A stretch of DNA of 9,045 bases from JAAYCI01 sp964367945. Its GTDB lineage: Bacteria; Bacillota; Clostridia; Oscillospirales; Ruminococcaceae. The stretch is taken from the NCBI GenBank assembly GCA_964367945.1, contig CAYIZZ010000101.1, positions 1 to 9,045 on the forward strand. The letters are read 5' to 3'. A program made the translations under genes and the position numbers. Below are positions 1 to 6,406 of this stretch, one piece after another (the first letter of the stretch is position 1; every line of letters starts with the position of its first letter). The notes beneath the pieces are model-generated. The model had not been told where the DNA came from, searched no databases, and saw only the letters and a program-made list of their open reading frames with translations.

Positions 1-39
1 GATGACGCCGAAAGAGGTGCGTTACCTGCAGCCTGAGGG

Positions 40-942
40 TTATTCCCAGAGACCTGCTGCTTTTATCTCTTCAATATTTGCAAGATGCTCATCGTATGAT
101 GCTTCAAAATAAAACTCTTTGTTCATGTCGGTGACAAAAAACAGGTAGTCTGTTTGGGCTGGTTCTACTGCTGCTTGTATGGCGGCGATACCGGGATTGC
201 AGATAGGCCCTGCTGGCAGTGCCGGGGTGGTGTATGTGTTGTAGTAGTCGTTGTATCTGTCTACATCACCTGTGATGAAGGGCTTTATGGCGCCTTCCAC
301 GTAGTTTATGGTCACGTCGCTTTGCAGCTGCATTCCTTGATTTAGGCGGTTGTGAAAGACTGAAGACACCAGTGACATCACTTCCACTCCGAACGATTCT
401 TTCTCTATCATGGATGCGAGCGTTAGTATTTCATTCACTGTGTATCCTGACGCTGCTATCTGTTCACGCAGTGTTGAGTCTATGCGTTGCTCGGTGGTAT
501 TCAGCATGGTACGTATAATATCGTCTGGGGTAGCTGTGGTGGCGAACTCATATGTTGCGGGAAACAAGTACCCTTCCAGTGTAAAGCATCGGTTCACGTC
601 CGGGGTTATTTCCCCTATCAGTGAATATGCGCTGTAGTCAACCTCTTGGGTGGCTGTTATCCATTCATCTATTGTGCATATACCCATTTCTTCCAGTGTC
701 AGGCCGATACGCGCTAGGGTATACCCTTCTGGCACTACCAGGGTGAATGTATCTTGCTGTGTGCCACCGGCTGTAGAATTTGCGCTTTGCGATGTCGACG
801 ACGGCGCTATCACTGAAGATATTTCAGGCGTGCTAGTACTTGTATCTATGCTTGCGCTATTTACCGGCTCGCTGTCTGCAACTGTTGCACATCCACTTAG
901 TATCATTACAAAAATCAGCAAACAACTGACTATTTTTTTCAT
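40..942 (-). CDS. mltG: MltG/YceG-family endolytic murein transglycosylase, lipoprotein form
   Basis: This 300-residue protein belongs to the YceG/MltG family, which cleaves nascent peptidoglycan glycan strands at the outer face of the cytoplasmic membrane and helps set glycan chain length. Residues 1-18 form a lipoprotein signal (MKK, hydrophobic core, lipobox LSGC with Cys18). A Ser/Thr-rich linker covers about residues 20-62. A LysM-like subdomain (FTLVVPEGYTLARIG) starts near residue 66. The catalytic region has LASMIEKES at about 175-183, whose EKE segment holds the family's catalytic Glu, then LQSDVTINY and the late LPAGPICNPG signature near 242. The start at 942 is chosen because AAGGAG lies just upstream; an in-frame ATG at 990 lacks a ribosome binding site and would put 16 residues before the signal peptide. 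Most relatives use a transmembrane helix, so the lipid anchor is a variation. It is transcribed divergently from the glycosyltransferase gene. Confidence 0.9.
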   Translation of the reverse strand: MKKIVSCLLIFVMILSGCATVADSEPVNSASIDTSTSTPEISSVIAPSSTSQSANSTAGGTQQDTFTLVVPEGYTLARIGLTLEEMGICTIDEWITATQEVDYSAYSLIGEITPDVNRCFTLEGYLFPATYEFATTATPDDIIRTMLNTTEQRIDSTLREQIAASGYTVNEILTLASMIEKESFGVEVMSLVSSVFHNRLNQGMQLQSDVTINYVEGAIKPFITGDVDRYNDYYNTYTTPALPAGPICNPGIAAIQAAVEPAQTDYLFFVTDMNKEFYFEASYDEHLANIEEIKAAGLWE

Positions 943-1022
943 TGTATCTCCTTTTTTATGTATCATATTTGTGACAATTTCCGTCGCCACACAAGATTAA
1001 TTTTCAGATAATAACGATGTTT

Positions 1023-1051
1023 ATTGTACCATATTTGTTTATCACGGTCAA
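1023..1051 (-). promoter_or_regulatory. Predicted sigma-A promoter for the mltG-type gene
   Basis: Read on the minus strand, TTGACC (1046-1051) is followed after 17 bp by TACAAT (1023-1028), with an extended -10 TGG directly before it. Each hexamer matches the consensus at five of six positions. The expected leader is about 75 nt. The site overlaps the predicted plus-strand promoter. Confidence 0.6.
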
Positions 1052-1063
1052 AAACTGTATAAT
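1035..1063 (+). promoter_or_regulatory. Predicted sigma-A promoter for the glycosyltransferase gene
   Basis: TTGTTT (1035-1040) and a perfect TATAAT (1058-1063) are separated by 17 bp. The -35 is weak (three of six matches) and the -10 is ideal. A second TATAAT at 1065-1070 has no suitable -35. The expected leader is about 40 nt to the ATG at 1110. The -35 lies inside the spacer of the opposing promoter. Confidence 0.5.
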
Positions 1064-1109
1064 ATATAATTAAGAAATAAAAGGCTTTTGCCGGATATGC
1101 GAGGATAGC

Positions 1110-2225
1110 ATGGCACCTATACGTGTATTGCAGATTGTACCCGCCATGGATATGGGTGGGCTGGAAACATTCATCATGAATGTCTACCGCCATATTGATC
1201 GTACTAAAATTCAATTTGACTTTTTATATCATTATACTCGCCCTTGTGCTTATGACGAAGAAATTCTTTCTTTAGGTGGGCGCATTTTCAAGCTACCTGT
1301 TCGTGAAGATAACCGATTTTTTAGCTATTTCAAGGACCTTGACCGCTTTTTTGCCCAGCATCCCGAATACACTATCATTCATGGCCATTATAGTGGCTTT
1401 GGCGTTTTTTATAACCACTACGCTAAAAAACATAATGTTCCCACACGTATTTCACACAGCCACAACACCAATACCGAAAAAAGCCTGACGGGATTTATTG
1501 ATGCTTTCCTTTCTTTTTTTTGCAGGTTTGGGTTTACGCATAGGTTTTCTTGTGGCGTGAATGCCGGCAAGGCACTCTACGGCCGACGTGACTTTACAGT
1601 ATATCAAAACGGTGTCCAAACCCAGCGTTTTATATACAACGCCGAGCTGGCAAATACCACTCGTAAAAAATGGAACATCCCCGCACAGGCTGTTTTATAC
1701 GGTCACATAGGGCGCTTCACTCAACAAAAAAACCATGACTTTTTACTGGATATATTTGCTGAACTATTAAAAAACCAACCCGATGCACGTCTTATTTTAG
1801 CCGGTGGCGGCCCTCTTGAAGAAAAAGCAAAAGAAAAAGTGAAAACGCTGGGGATAGACTCATATGTCATTTTTGCCGGCTTGCAAAAAGATACACCGGC
1901 TTTATACAGCGCCATGGATTGTTTTTTACTCCCCTCACTTTTTGAGGGCTTGCCTGTTGTTTTGATAGAGGCTCAGGCGGCCGGTCTTGCTTGCTTTGTG
2001 TCAGACACTGTTGCAAAAGAAGCCGCCATCACAAACAGCGTACATTTCTTGCCGCTTGATATCGGTGCAGCCGGCTGGGCAAAGAAAATCGTTTCGTCTT
2101 CACTTACTCGCGCAGATAACATGCAAAAGATAAAAGATGCAGGCTATGATATTGCCACATGTGCACAAAACTTATCAGATTTTTATTTATCAGAGTATTC
2201 TAAACATAACCCACACACCACATAA
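1110..2225 (+). CDS. GT4-type (GT-B fold) glycosyltransferase, EpsF-like
   Basis: A 371-residue cytoplasmic or membrane-peripheral retaining glycosyltransferase that would transfer a sugar from a nucleotide donor to a growing surface glycan. The N-terminal acceptor domain opens with RVLQIVPAMDMGGLETF (residues 5-21), the pattern seen in exopolysaccharide enzymes of the EpsF type. The C-terminal donor domain shows GRFTQQKNHDFLL (201-213), LILAGGGPLE (228-237) and the E-X7-E motif EGLPVVLIE (Glu279 and Glu287). The length is normal for the family. The ATG at 1110 has GAGGA five to nine bases upstream. It stands alone: its divergent neighbour is the MltG-type gene, and its stop is followed only 6 bp later by the -35 of the riboswitch promoter, with no terminator between. 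Donor and acceptor sugars cannot be told from sequence. Confidence 0.85.
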   Translation: MAPIRVLQIVPAMDMGGLETFIMNVYRHIDRTKIQFDFLYHYTRPCAYDEEILSLGGRIFKLPVREDNRFFSYFKDLDRFFAQHPEYTIIHGHYSGFGVFYNHYAKKHNVPTRISHSHNTNTEKSLTGFIDAFLSFFCRFGFTHRFSCGVNAGKALYGRRDFTVYQNGVQTQRFIYNAELANTTRKKWNIPAQAVLYGHIGRFTQQKNHDFLLDIFAELLKNQPDARLILAGGGPLEEKAKEKVKTLGIDSYVIFAGLQKDTPALYSAMDCFLLPSLFEGLPVVLIEAQAAGLACFVSDTVAKEAAITNSVHFLPLDIGAAGWAKKIVSSSLTRADNMQKIKDAGYDIATCAQNLSDFYLSEYSKHNPHTT

Positions 2226-2230
2226 ATTCA

Positions 2231-2259
2231 TTGACTTTTTTCACACTGTGCTATATTAT
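2231..2259 (+). promoter_or_regulatory. Predicted sigma-A promoter of the cobalamin-riboswitch operon
   Basis: TTGACT (2231-2236) and TATTAT (2254-2259) are spaced by exactly 17 bp, each matching the consensus at five of six positions. Transcription would start near 2266, about 45 nt before the aptamer, so the whole riboswitch would be in the leader. Confidence 0.7.
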
Positions 2260-2311
2260 CATATAAGGAAATTACTTTTTCCGGATTTCATTCACTACAA
2301 TTAAATATCAT

Positions 2312-2475
2312 GCTTACAAGTGGGCGGTTTTCACACCGCCTGAAAAGGGAAACAGGTGCAATTCCTGTGCGAGCCCGTCGCTGTAACAAAGGATATACCG
2401 CAAAAACCACTGACTGTATAGTTGGGAAGGTGCGGTAAAGGTATCACCTTTGAAGCCAGAAGACCTGCTTGTAGC
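2312..2475 (+). ncRNA. Cobalamin (B12) riboswitch aptamer
   Basis: This leader RNA senses adenosylcobalamin or a related corrinoid. The conserved core is clear: AAGGGAAAC then GGTGCAATTCC, then GCGAGCCCGTCGCTGTAAC (2346-2386), followed by the B12-box-like ACCACTG (2406-2412) and the 3' signature AGCCAGAAGACCTGC (2454-2468). The closing P1 helix can be drawn between GCTTACAAG (2312-2320) and CTTGTAGC (2468-2475) with one bulge. A GGCGG/CCGCC hairpin (2323-2340) forms an internal arm. An intrinsic terminator follows 55 nt downstream, so binding should switch transcription off, as in other Gram-positive B12 leaders. It controls the DUF4430 and ECF S-component genes. The boundaries are approximate; the class assignment is firm. 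Confidence 0.93.
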
Positions 2476-2529
2476 TATTTTCATCAACGGCCACGTGGAA
2501 CTGGCGGTTGTGCACTTGTAATTCTTGTG

Positions 2530-2555
2530 CCTGCCGCTTTTGTGGCAGGTTTTTT
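2530..2555 (+). terminator. Intrinsic terminator, expression platform of the B12 riboswitch
   Basis: CCTGCC (2530-2535) pairs perfectly with GGCAGG (2544-2549) around an 8-nt loop and is followed by six T residues (2550-2555). It sits between the aptamer and the first gene, which implies control by premature termination. The 3' arm GCAGGT (2545-2550) can alternatively pair with ACCTGC (2463-2468) in the aptamer's 3' end, a plausible antiterminator. Confidence 0.88.
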
Positions 2556-2623
2556 GTTGCATCATGCCGGGTTCACAAACCAGACATCGTGTATATATTA
2601 TTGCTAAAAAACAGGAGGAAACA

Positions 2624-3034
2624 ATGCAAAATTCATCAACAAAAAGTAAAAAAGTACTACTCGGTGTACTAGCCCTTGTGGTACTGGTAGCCATTTTAGG
2701 CAGTGTATACTGGTTTACCCGTCCCGATACCGTATCCGGTGATAAAACCATCGAAGTAACCGTGATTACCGAAGAAGACCAAAGCGAGGTACATGTTTTA
2801 GAAACTACCGAAGAATATCTGGGCGATGTCCTGCTGGAAAGTGGACTTGTAGAAGGTGAACAATCCGAGTTCGGTCTATTCATCACAACAGTGGCCGGCG
2901 TCACAGCCGACGACAGCCTACAGCAGTGGTGGGCAGTGACCAAAGAAGGTGCATTCCTTGAAACAGGCGCCGACACCACACCCATTGCCGATGGCGACAA
3001 GTTCGAGTTCACATTGACTACAGGATATGAATAA
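2624..3034 (+). CDS. Membrane-anchored DUF4430 (transcobalamin C-domain-like) protein, putative corrinoid-binding
   Basis: A 136-residue protein with a short basic N-terminus, one hydrophobic segment at about residues 10-31 that would act as an uncleaved anchor (no lipobox), and an external domain of about 100 residues. That domain reads as DUF4430: a beta-strand KTIEVTVITE (41-50), LGDVLLESGLV (66-76), then QWWAVTKEGAFLETGADTTPIADGDKFEFTLT (101-132). The W-W, GAD...DGD and F-F pattern is the family signature. DUF4430 is related to the C-terminal beta domain of animal transcobalamin and intrinsic factor. Together with the B12 riboswitch and the following S component, this suggests a corrinoid-binding surface protein; that function is inferred. 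The ATG at 2624 is preceded by a strong AGGAGG (2613-2618); longer in-frame starts would read into the terminator region. Confidence 0.83.
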   Translation: MQNSSTKSKKVLLGVLALVVLVAILGSVYWFTRPDTVSGDKTIEVTVITEEDQSEVHVLETTEEYLGDVLLESGLVEGEQSEFGLFITTVAGVTADDSLQQWWAVTKEGAFLETGADTTPIADGDKFEFTLTTGYE

Positions 3035-3089
3035 ACCCGGCTTACTCTCAGAAATATCACCGAGTGCACCTCACCAAAGGAAGGCCGCT

Positions 3090-3593
3090 ATGAAGCATAC
3101 TGATGTTGCCAGAACTGTAGCATACACAGGGATATTTGCCGCTATAATGGTTATATCCCAAGTGGTGATGTCCGGCCTACCAAACATCGAGCTTGTATCA
3201 CTTTTAGTTATTGTATATACTATATATGACAGTCGTCTTGCCAAAGCTTCCATTGCAGTTTTTGTGCTTGTTCAAGGTTTGCTATACGGTTTTCATATGT
3301 GGTGGGTGGCGTATTTATACGTATGGTATGTTCTTCATTTTGCTATATTAGCCACCAAAAAACATGCCTCGCCGCTTTTTTGCGCTGTTGTCTCCGGATT
3401 TTTCGGGCTGGCTTTCGGCACCATGAGTGCCTTGCCTTATTTTCTCAGTGGCGGCTTCGGCGGCGGGCTATCTTACATCATTGCAGGCATTCCCTTCGAC
3501 ATACTGCACTGTATAGGAAACTTTTTTCTCGCACTTTTTCTTTTCAAGCCTTTATGCTTTGTCTTTGGCAAGCTACCAAAAAGTCATATTTGA
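3090..3593 (+). CDS. ECF transporter S component, probably for cobalamin or another corrinoid
   Basis: A 167-residue, very hydrophobic integral membrane protein with five to six predicted helices (about 8-30, 34-48, 50-68, 70-89, 95-116 and 125-157). The N-terminal stretch VAYTGIFAAIMVISQVV followed by LPNIELVSLLVIVYT (residues 30-44) is typical of a COG4720-like ECF S-component group. S components bind a vitamin or cofactor and pair with a shared EcfA-EcfA'-EcfT module, which is not encoded here, so this would be a group II system. A corrinoid substrate is inferred from the upstream B12 riboswitch and the DUF4430 partner. The start at 3090 has AAAGGAAGG (3077-3084) upstream. An ATG at 3027 overlapping the previous gene's end has no proper ribosome binding site and would add 21 polar residues. 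The previous gene ends 55 nt earlier. Confidence 0.85.
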   Translation: MKHTDVARTVAYTGIFAAIMVISQVVMSGLPNIELVSLLVIVYTIYDSRLAKASIAVFVLVQGLLYGFHMWWVAYLYVWYVLHFAILATKKHASPLFCAVVSGFFGLAFGTMSALPYFLSGGFGGGLSYIIAGIPFDILHCIGNFFLALFLFKPLCFVFGKLPKSHI

Positions 3594-3641
3594 TATGTTA
3601 GCATTAAAATGTGATGTCTTATCAATGAAAGGATGAAAAAC

Positions 3642-4184
3642 ATGCGAAAAGTAGTTGTTTACATTGCAATGAGTCTTGATGGTTATGTTGCCGATAAAAC
3701 CGGTGGTGTGGAGTTTTTACAAGGTGATGGCAGCACCGCCGAGAGCATGGGTAGCTTTGAAGAGTTTTTCAATACGGCAAGCGATGTTGTGATGGGCTAC
3801 ACCACTTATCACCAGGTTATCACCGAGCTTGCACCCGATAGCTATCCATACGCAGGCAAGAAAAGTTATGTTTTTACAAGGAAAAATCCCGAAGATCTCG
3901 ATGCCAAAGAAGATGTATTTTTCATAAACGAAGATATAAAAACCTTTATTCAAAAGCTGAAAGAAAACAGCGATGACGGCGTTATTTGGATAAATGGTGG
4001 CGCATCCATTGTAAACAGTGTGCTGAAGTCTCGTCTTGCCGATGAGATAGTCGTCTCGGTGATTCCAACTATATTAGGCGGTGGCACGCAGTTATTTCAA
4101 GACACCGGGGATGAGCTGAAGTTAAAGCTTGTGTCTACGCTTTCATACAACGGTATCACAGACTTAAAATACGTTATGCGCTAA
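3642..4184 (+). CDS. Dihydrofolate reductase-family (RibD C-terminal domain-like) protein
   Basis: A 180-residue protein of the RibD-C/DHFR-fold family (YyaP/YwjB type), presumably a cytoplasmic NAD(P)H-dependent reductase with unknown substrate. Seen: VVVYIAMSLDGYVA (4-17), VVMGYTTYHQV (49-59) in the place of the family's GRKTYE element, KSYVFTR (74-80), and VIWINGGASIVNSVL (114-128) followed by IPTILGGGTQLF (141-152), the glycine-rich cofactor-binding signature. The length is normal for single-domain members. The start at 3642 is preferred because AAAGGA (3628-3633) is 8 nt upstream; the ATG at 3633 would overlap that ribosome binding site. It follows the S component by 48 nt with no terminator and no convincing promoter, so it is likely the last gene of the B12-controlled unit. 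A role in corrinoid or flavin metabolism is unproven. Confidence 0.85.
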   Translation: MRKVVVYIAMSLDGYVADKTGGVEFLQGDGSTAESMGSFEEFFNTASDVVMGYTTYHQVITELAPDSYPYAGKKSYVFTRKNPEDLDAKEDVFFINEDIKTFIQKLKENSDDGVIWINGGASIVNSVLKSRLADEIVVSVIPTILGGGTQLFQDTGDELKLKLVSTLSYNGITDLKYVMR

Positions 4185-4198
4185 ATATGCTAGATATT

Positions 4199-4244
4199 AA
4201 AATAAATGTCACCACTATGATTATAGCGGTGACATTTATTTTTT
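4199..4244. terminator. Bidirectional intrinsic terminator
   Basis: A 15-bp perfect stem (4199-4213 with 4228-4242, core AAATGTCACC/GGTGACATTT) plus an inner CTAT/ATAG extension ends in a T-run at 4239-4244 on the plus strand. The opposite strand leaves the stem into TTTATTTTAAT. It lies between the convergent stops at 4184 and 4253 and should end both transcripts. Confidence 0.88.
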
Positions 4245-4252
4245 GCATTATT

Positions 4253-5155
4253 TTACGGCATTATCTCCGCCGTTTTCAGTTCCGATATCGAAGATATATC
4301 AACTTCCAATATCTCGCCGGTAAAGCTTACGTTTGCTGTGGCTATTTTATGCCCTGTTTCCATTTGAGAGGCAAAAAAGCTCAAGTCGGAATCCTCACCA
4401 AAAATACTCCAGCTTCTAGCTGGCTCTTCAAACTCTTTGCCACCCGTAGCATCAAAAAAAGCATGCTCTAAGTCTTTTGTCATTTTATCCAGTATCTCAG
4501 ACGCATTATCCAAGGCTTTCATGATTTCTTTCGGATCATCAGATAAATTTGACAGTCCTAAAGCTTCTGTATTTAATGAATGTAGCGGATTCTCAAACAC
4601 TTCTGAGGCTAGGCCGCCCGATAACTTGTCAAACTCATCTGCATGATATTGAGATCTGCCAATGGTGAAATCAGCATAGTCCTCGGCAATACTTTGCTTA
4701 TAGTTATGCAAGTAAACTTCGGCTGTTTCTTTTGTCATATTTGGCTCGCTATGAGGGGCGTCGCCGCTTATATAATTTTCAAGCTCTGCTATTTTCCCCA
4801 TTGTAAACTCTAGTTTTGATTTATGGTAGTCTATTTGGTCCGAAATCGTTTTAAGATCATTTCGCTGGCTACCTAGCGACATTTCAGCAAACTCTGCTTT
4901 GGTATGAGCGCCCCATTTATCGCTTTGCACCATCTCCGAATTTTCATAGTCGATAATCGGCTCTTTGTCTTTTGCTTTAGTGGTCTTACTTTCTTTTAGC
5001 AGTTCTTGTGCTTTCTCGCTCAGTTCCACTACATCAAAATTTTGCCTGTTTGCTACACTTGCGTTAATCTGATTTATTACGTTTTGTAGGCTTGAGTTTT
5101 GCATTTGTGGCTTTAATATACTTTGATTATTCATATTTTGTATTATCACAGACAT
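4253..5155 (-). CDS. Unrecognised 300-residue protein, predicted member of the sigma-28 (motility) regulon
   Basis: I do not recognise this family. It is a soluble-looking protein with no signal peptide or membrane helix. Residues 1-40 are Asn/Gln-rich and probably flexible. VVELSEKAQELLKESK (42-57) resembles the D-x-V-x-L-S-x-x-A-x-x-L stretch common in FlgM and other flagellum-associated proteins. A charged helical region, possibly coiled coil, covers about 95-130, and further helices span 205-232. The C-terminus (272-290) looks beta-rich. The ATG at 5155 has AAAGGGTG upstream and lies about 28 nt below the expected start of a near-consensus sigma-28 promoter. The stop is 9 bp from the shared bidirectional terminator. 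Its promoter suggests a flagellar, chemotaxis or other motility role; the biochemical function is unknown. Confidence 0.8.
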   Translation of the reverse strand: MSVIIQNMNNQSILKPQMQNSSLQNVINQINASVANRQNFDVVELSEKAQELLKESKTTKAKDKEPIIDYENSEMVQSDKWGAHTKAEFAEMSLGSQRNDLKTISDQIDYHKSKLEFTMGKIAELENYISGDAPHSEPNMTKETAEVYLHNYKQSIAEDYADFTIGRSQYHADEFDKLSGGLASEVFENPLHSLNTEALGLSNLSDDPKEIMKALDNASEILDKMTKDLEHAFFDATGGKEFEEPARSWSIFGEDSDLSFFASQMETGHKIATANVSFTGEILEVDISSISELKTAEIMP

Positions 5156-5189
5156 AACTCACCCTTTCATCACTCACTTTATATAAAAG

Positions 5190-5216
5190 TTATCGTCATA
5201 TTTTTGAAAAACTTGA
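5190..5216 (-). promoter_or_regulatory. Sigma-28/sigma-D (FliA-type) flagellar promoter
   Basis: On the minus strand the sequence reads TCAAGTTT (5209-5216), 11 nt, then GACGATAA (5190-5197). The sigma-28 consensus is TAAAGTTT-N11-GCCGATAA, so 14 of 16 positions match at exact spacing. The expected start point is about 5183, leaving a short leader with a ribosome binding site before the ATG at 5155. An AT-rich inverted repeat TTATCA/TGATAA (5218-5236) lies just upstream. Confidence 0.8.
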
Positions 5217-5272
5217 GTTATCATTACTATTGATAAAGCGCCCATATACCACATTATACATCAGAAATATTT

Positions 5273-6406
5273 TCATTTCTCACTTGCTTTATCTATTACT
5301 TTCTGCATCTGTGTTTCCCAGCGCAGGTATTTTTTTGCATATTCTTGCAGATATTCAGCACATTCATCTGCAGAAATCCCCTGCGCAAACTCCACCACTT
5401 TAGATATATCTATCGGTGTATCATCGTTTGAAAATAATAAACAACACTGCGCCACGTCTTTTGCCGCTATGTCCTCGCACGCATACACAAACGGAATCCC
5501 ACGTGCTATATACTCACGTATTTTCAGCTCGAAACCCACCGACATTCCCTTGCGATACCAGCCCAGTGACGCCACCGCCACATCACTTTTTGCAATAATA
5601 TCGGCAAGTGGTTCTCCCGTTTTTGTGCCGTGAAAATGTACATCATCCTGCAAGCCAAGCTCTTTTGCCAGCGCTTGCCACGCTTTGTGCTCTGGGCCAT
5701 CCCCCACAATATCCAGCACCACTTTTTGTGCACCTTCTGTGGACTTATACTCCGCCATGCCTTTTATCAGCCTGTCATACCCATGCCAAAAAAACATGGA
5801 CGACACACAAAAAAGACGCAATGTATCGGTTTTTTGTGGTGAAATCCTTTTGGGTATAGTGCTTACGTCCACAGCGTTTGCAAGGCTAATCGCCGGCACG
5901 CCCAAGATGTTTTCATCATACGAATATGTAGTGAAAAAGTCTAAATATTTATACAGTTTTTTTCTATACATGCGATCTATACTTAAAAATATCTTTGATG
6001 CTACCGTGTTTTCACTTTCCAGTTCTGCATCATACGGCCATGTGGGTATTTCCTCTGCAATCACGACATTTCGCTTTTTCAGTTGCCTCAGCGCACGCAG
6101 GTGCAGGCTATCACAAAGTGGTTTTCGGATATAGCACAAATCAAAATCTACATCGGTATACTTTGCCGCGGCCAAAAACGTGTACGCATGGTTTAGGTGT
6201 GCAGACAACCCTTTAGGCACATACTCTTTTTTGTCGCGCAGTTTTATCCGCTTGTTTTCATGCAAAAGCCAGCCGCCTTCGTCGTCTATATCAGTGGCCC
6301 ACACGCTGTGTCCTAAACTTTCAAACGCCGCTATTTGGCTTTTCAGCTTTTTCATCACGCCTACGCTTTCCTGGCTGGTGCGCAGACCACAAAACAAGAT
6401 ATTCAC
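5273..6406 (-). CDS. GT-B fold glycosyltransferase of a surface-glycan locus
   Basis: A 377-residue glycosyltransferase, likely cytoplasmic, that would add a sugar to a surface polysaccharide, capsule or flagellar glycan. The N-terminal Rossmann half starts NILFCGLRTSQES; the donor half shows WHGYDRLIKGM (207-217), DIVGDGPE (232-239), DDVHFHGTKTGEPL (254-267) and ELKIREYIARGIPFV (293-307), matching GT4-like enzymes. The start is the GTG at 6406, because AAGGAGG (6414-6420) sits 7 nt upstream and the protein then begins with the expected first strand. ATG codons further upstream lie inside asnB. The GTG overlaps the asnB TGA by 4 bp (GTGA), implying translational coupling. No terminator follows, so the transcript may continue into the 300-residue gene. 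Sugar specificity is unknown. Confidence 0.85.
   Translation of the reverse strand: MNILFCGLRTSQESVGVMKKLKSQIAAFESLGHSVWATDIDDEGGWLLHENKRIKLRDKKEYVPKGLSAHLNHAYTFLAAAKYTDVDFDLCYIRKPLCDSLHLRALRQLKKRNVVIAEEIPTWPYDAELESENTVASKIFLSIDRMYRKKLYKYLDFFTTYSYDENILGVPAISLANAVDVSTIPKRISPQKTDTLRLFCVSSMFFWHGYDRLIKGMAEYKSTEGAQKVVLDIVGDGPEHKAWQALAKELGLQDDVHFHGTKTGEPLADIIAKSDVAVASLGWYRKGMSVGFELKIREYIARGIPFVYACEDIAAKDVAQCCLLFSNDDTPIDISKVVEFAQGISADECAEYLQEYAKKYLRWETQMQKVIDKASEK

Noticed and set aside
1..39. Short plus-strand frame DDAERGALPAA ending at a TGA at 34-36
   Set aside because: Eleven residues are too few to decide whether this is the tail of a convergent gene or spacer, so no gene is called in the first 39 bases.
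943..990. Longer MltG start at the in-frame ATG at 990
   Set aside because: It lacks a ribosome binding site and would place 16 residues ahead of a classic lipoprotein signal peptide; the ATG at 942 has AAGGAG.
2314..3069. 251-codon open frame on the minus strand
   Set aside because: It runs antisense through the riboswitch and the DUF4430 gene, is Ser/Thr/Val-rich in the way of a reverse-frame artefact, and has no recognisable domain.
3690..3697. GCCGATAA, a perfect sigma-28 -10 element
   Set aside because: It lies inside the DHFR-like coding region and the sequence at the proper -35 position (GAGTCTTG) does not match TAAAGTTT.
5218..5236. TTATCA-N7-TGATAA inverted repeat above the sigma-28 promoter
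   Set aside because: It is short and AT-rich, so chance is likely; kept only as a note, not called as an operator.
5253..5258. Minus-strand TATAAT upstream of the 300-residue gene
   Set aside because: No acceptable -35 is found at 16-18 bp; the sigma-28 site downstream is a far better promoter.
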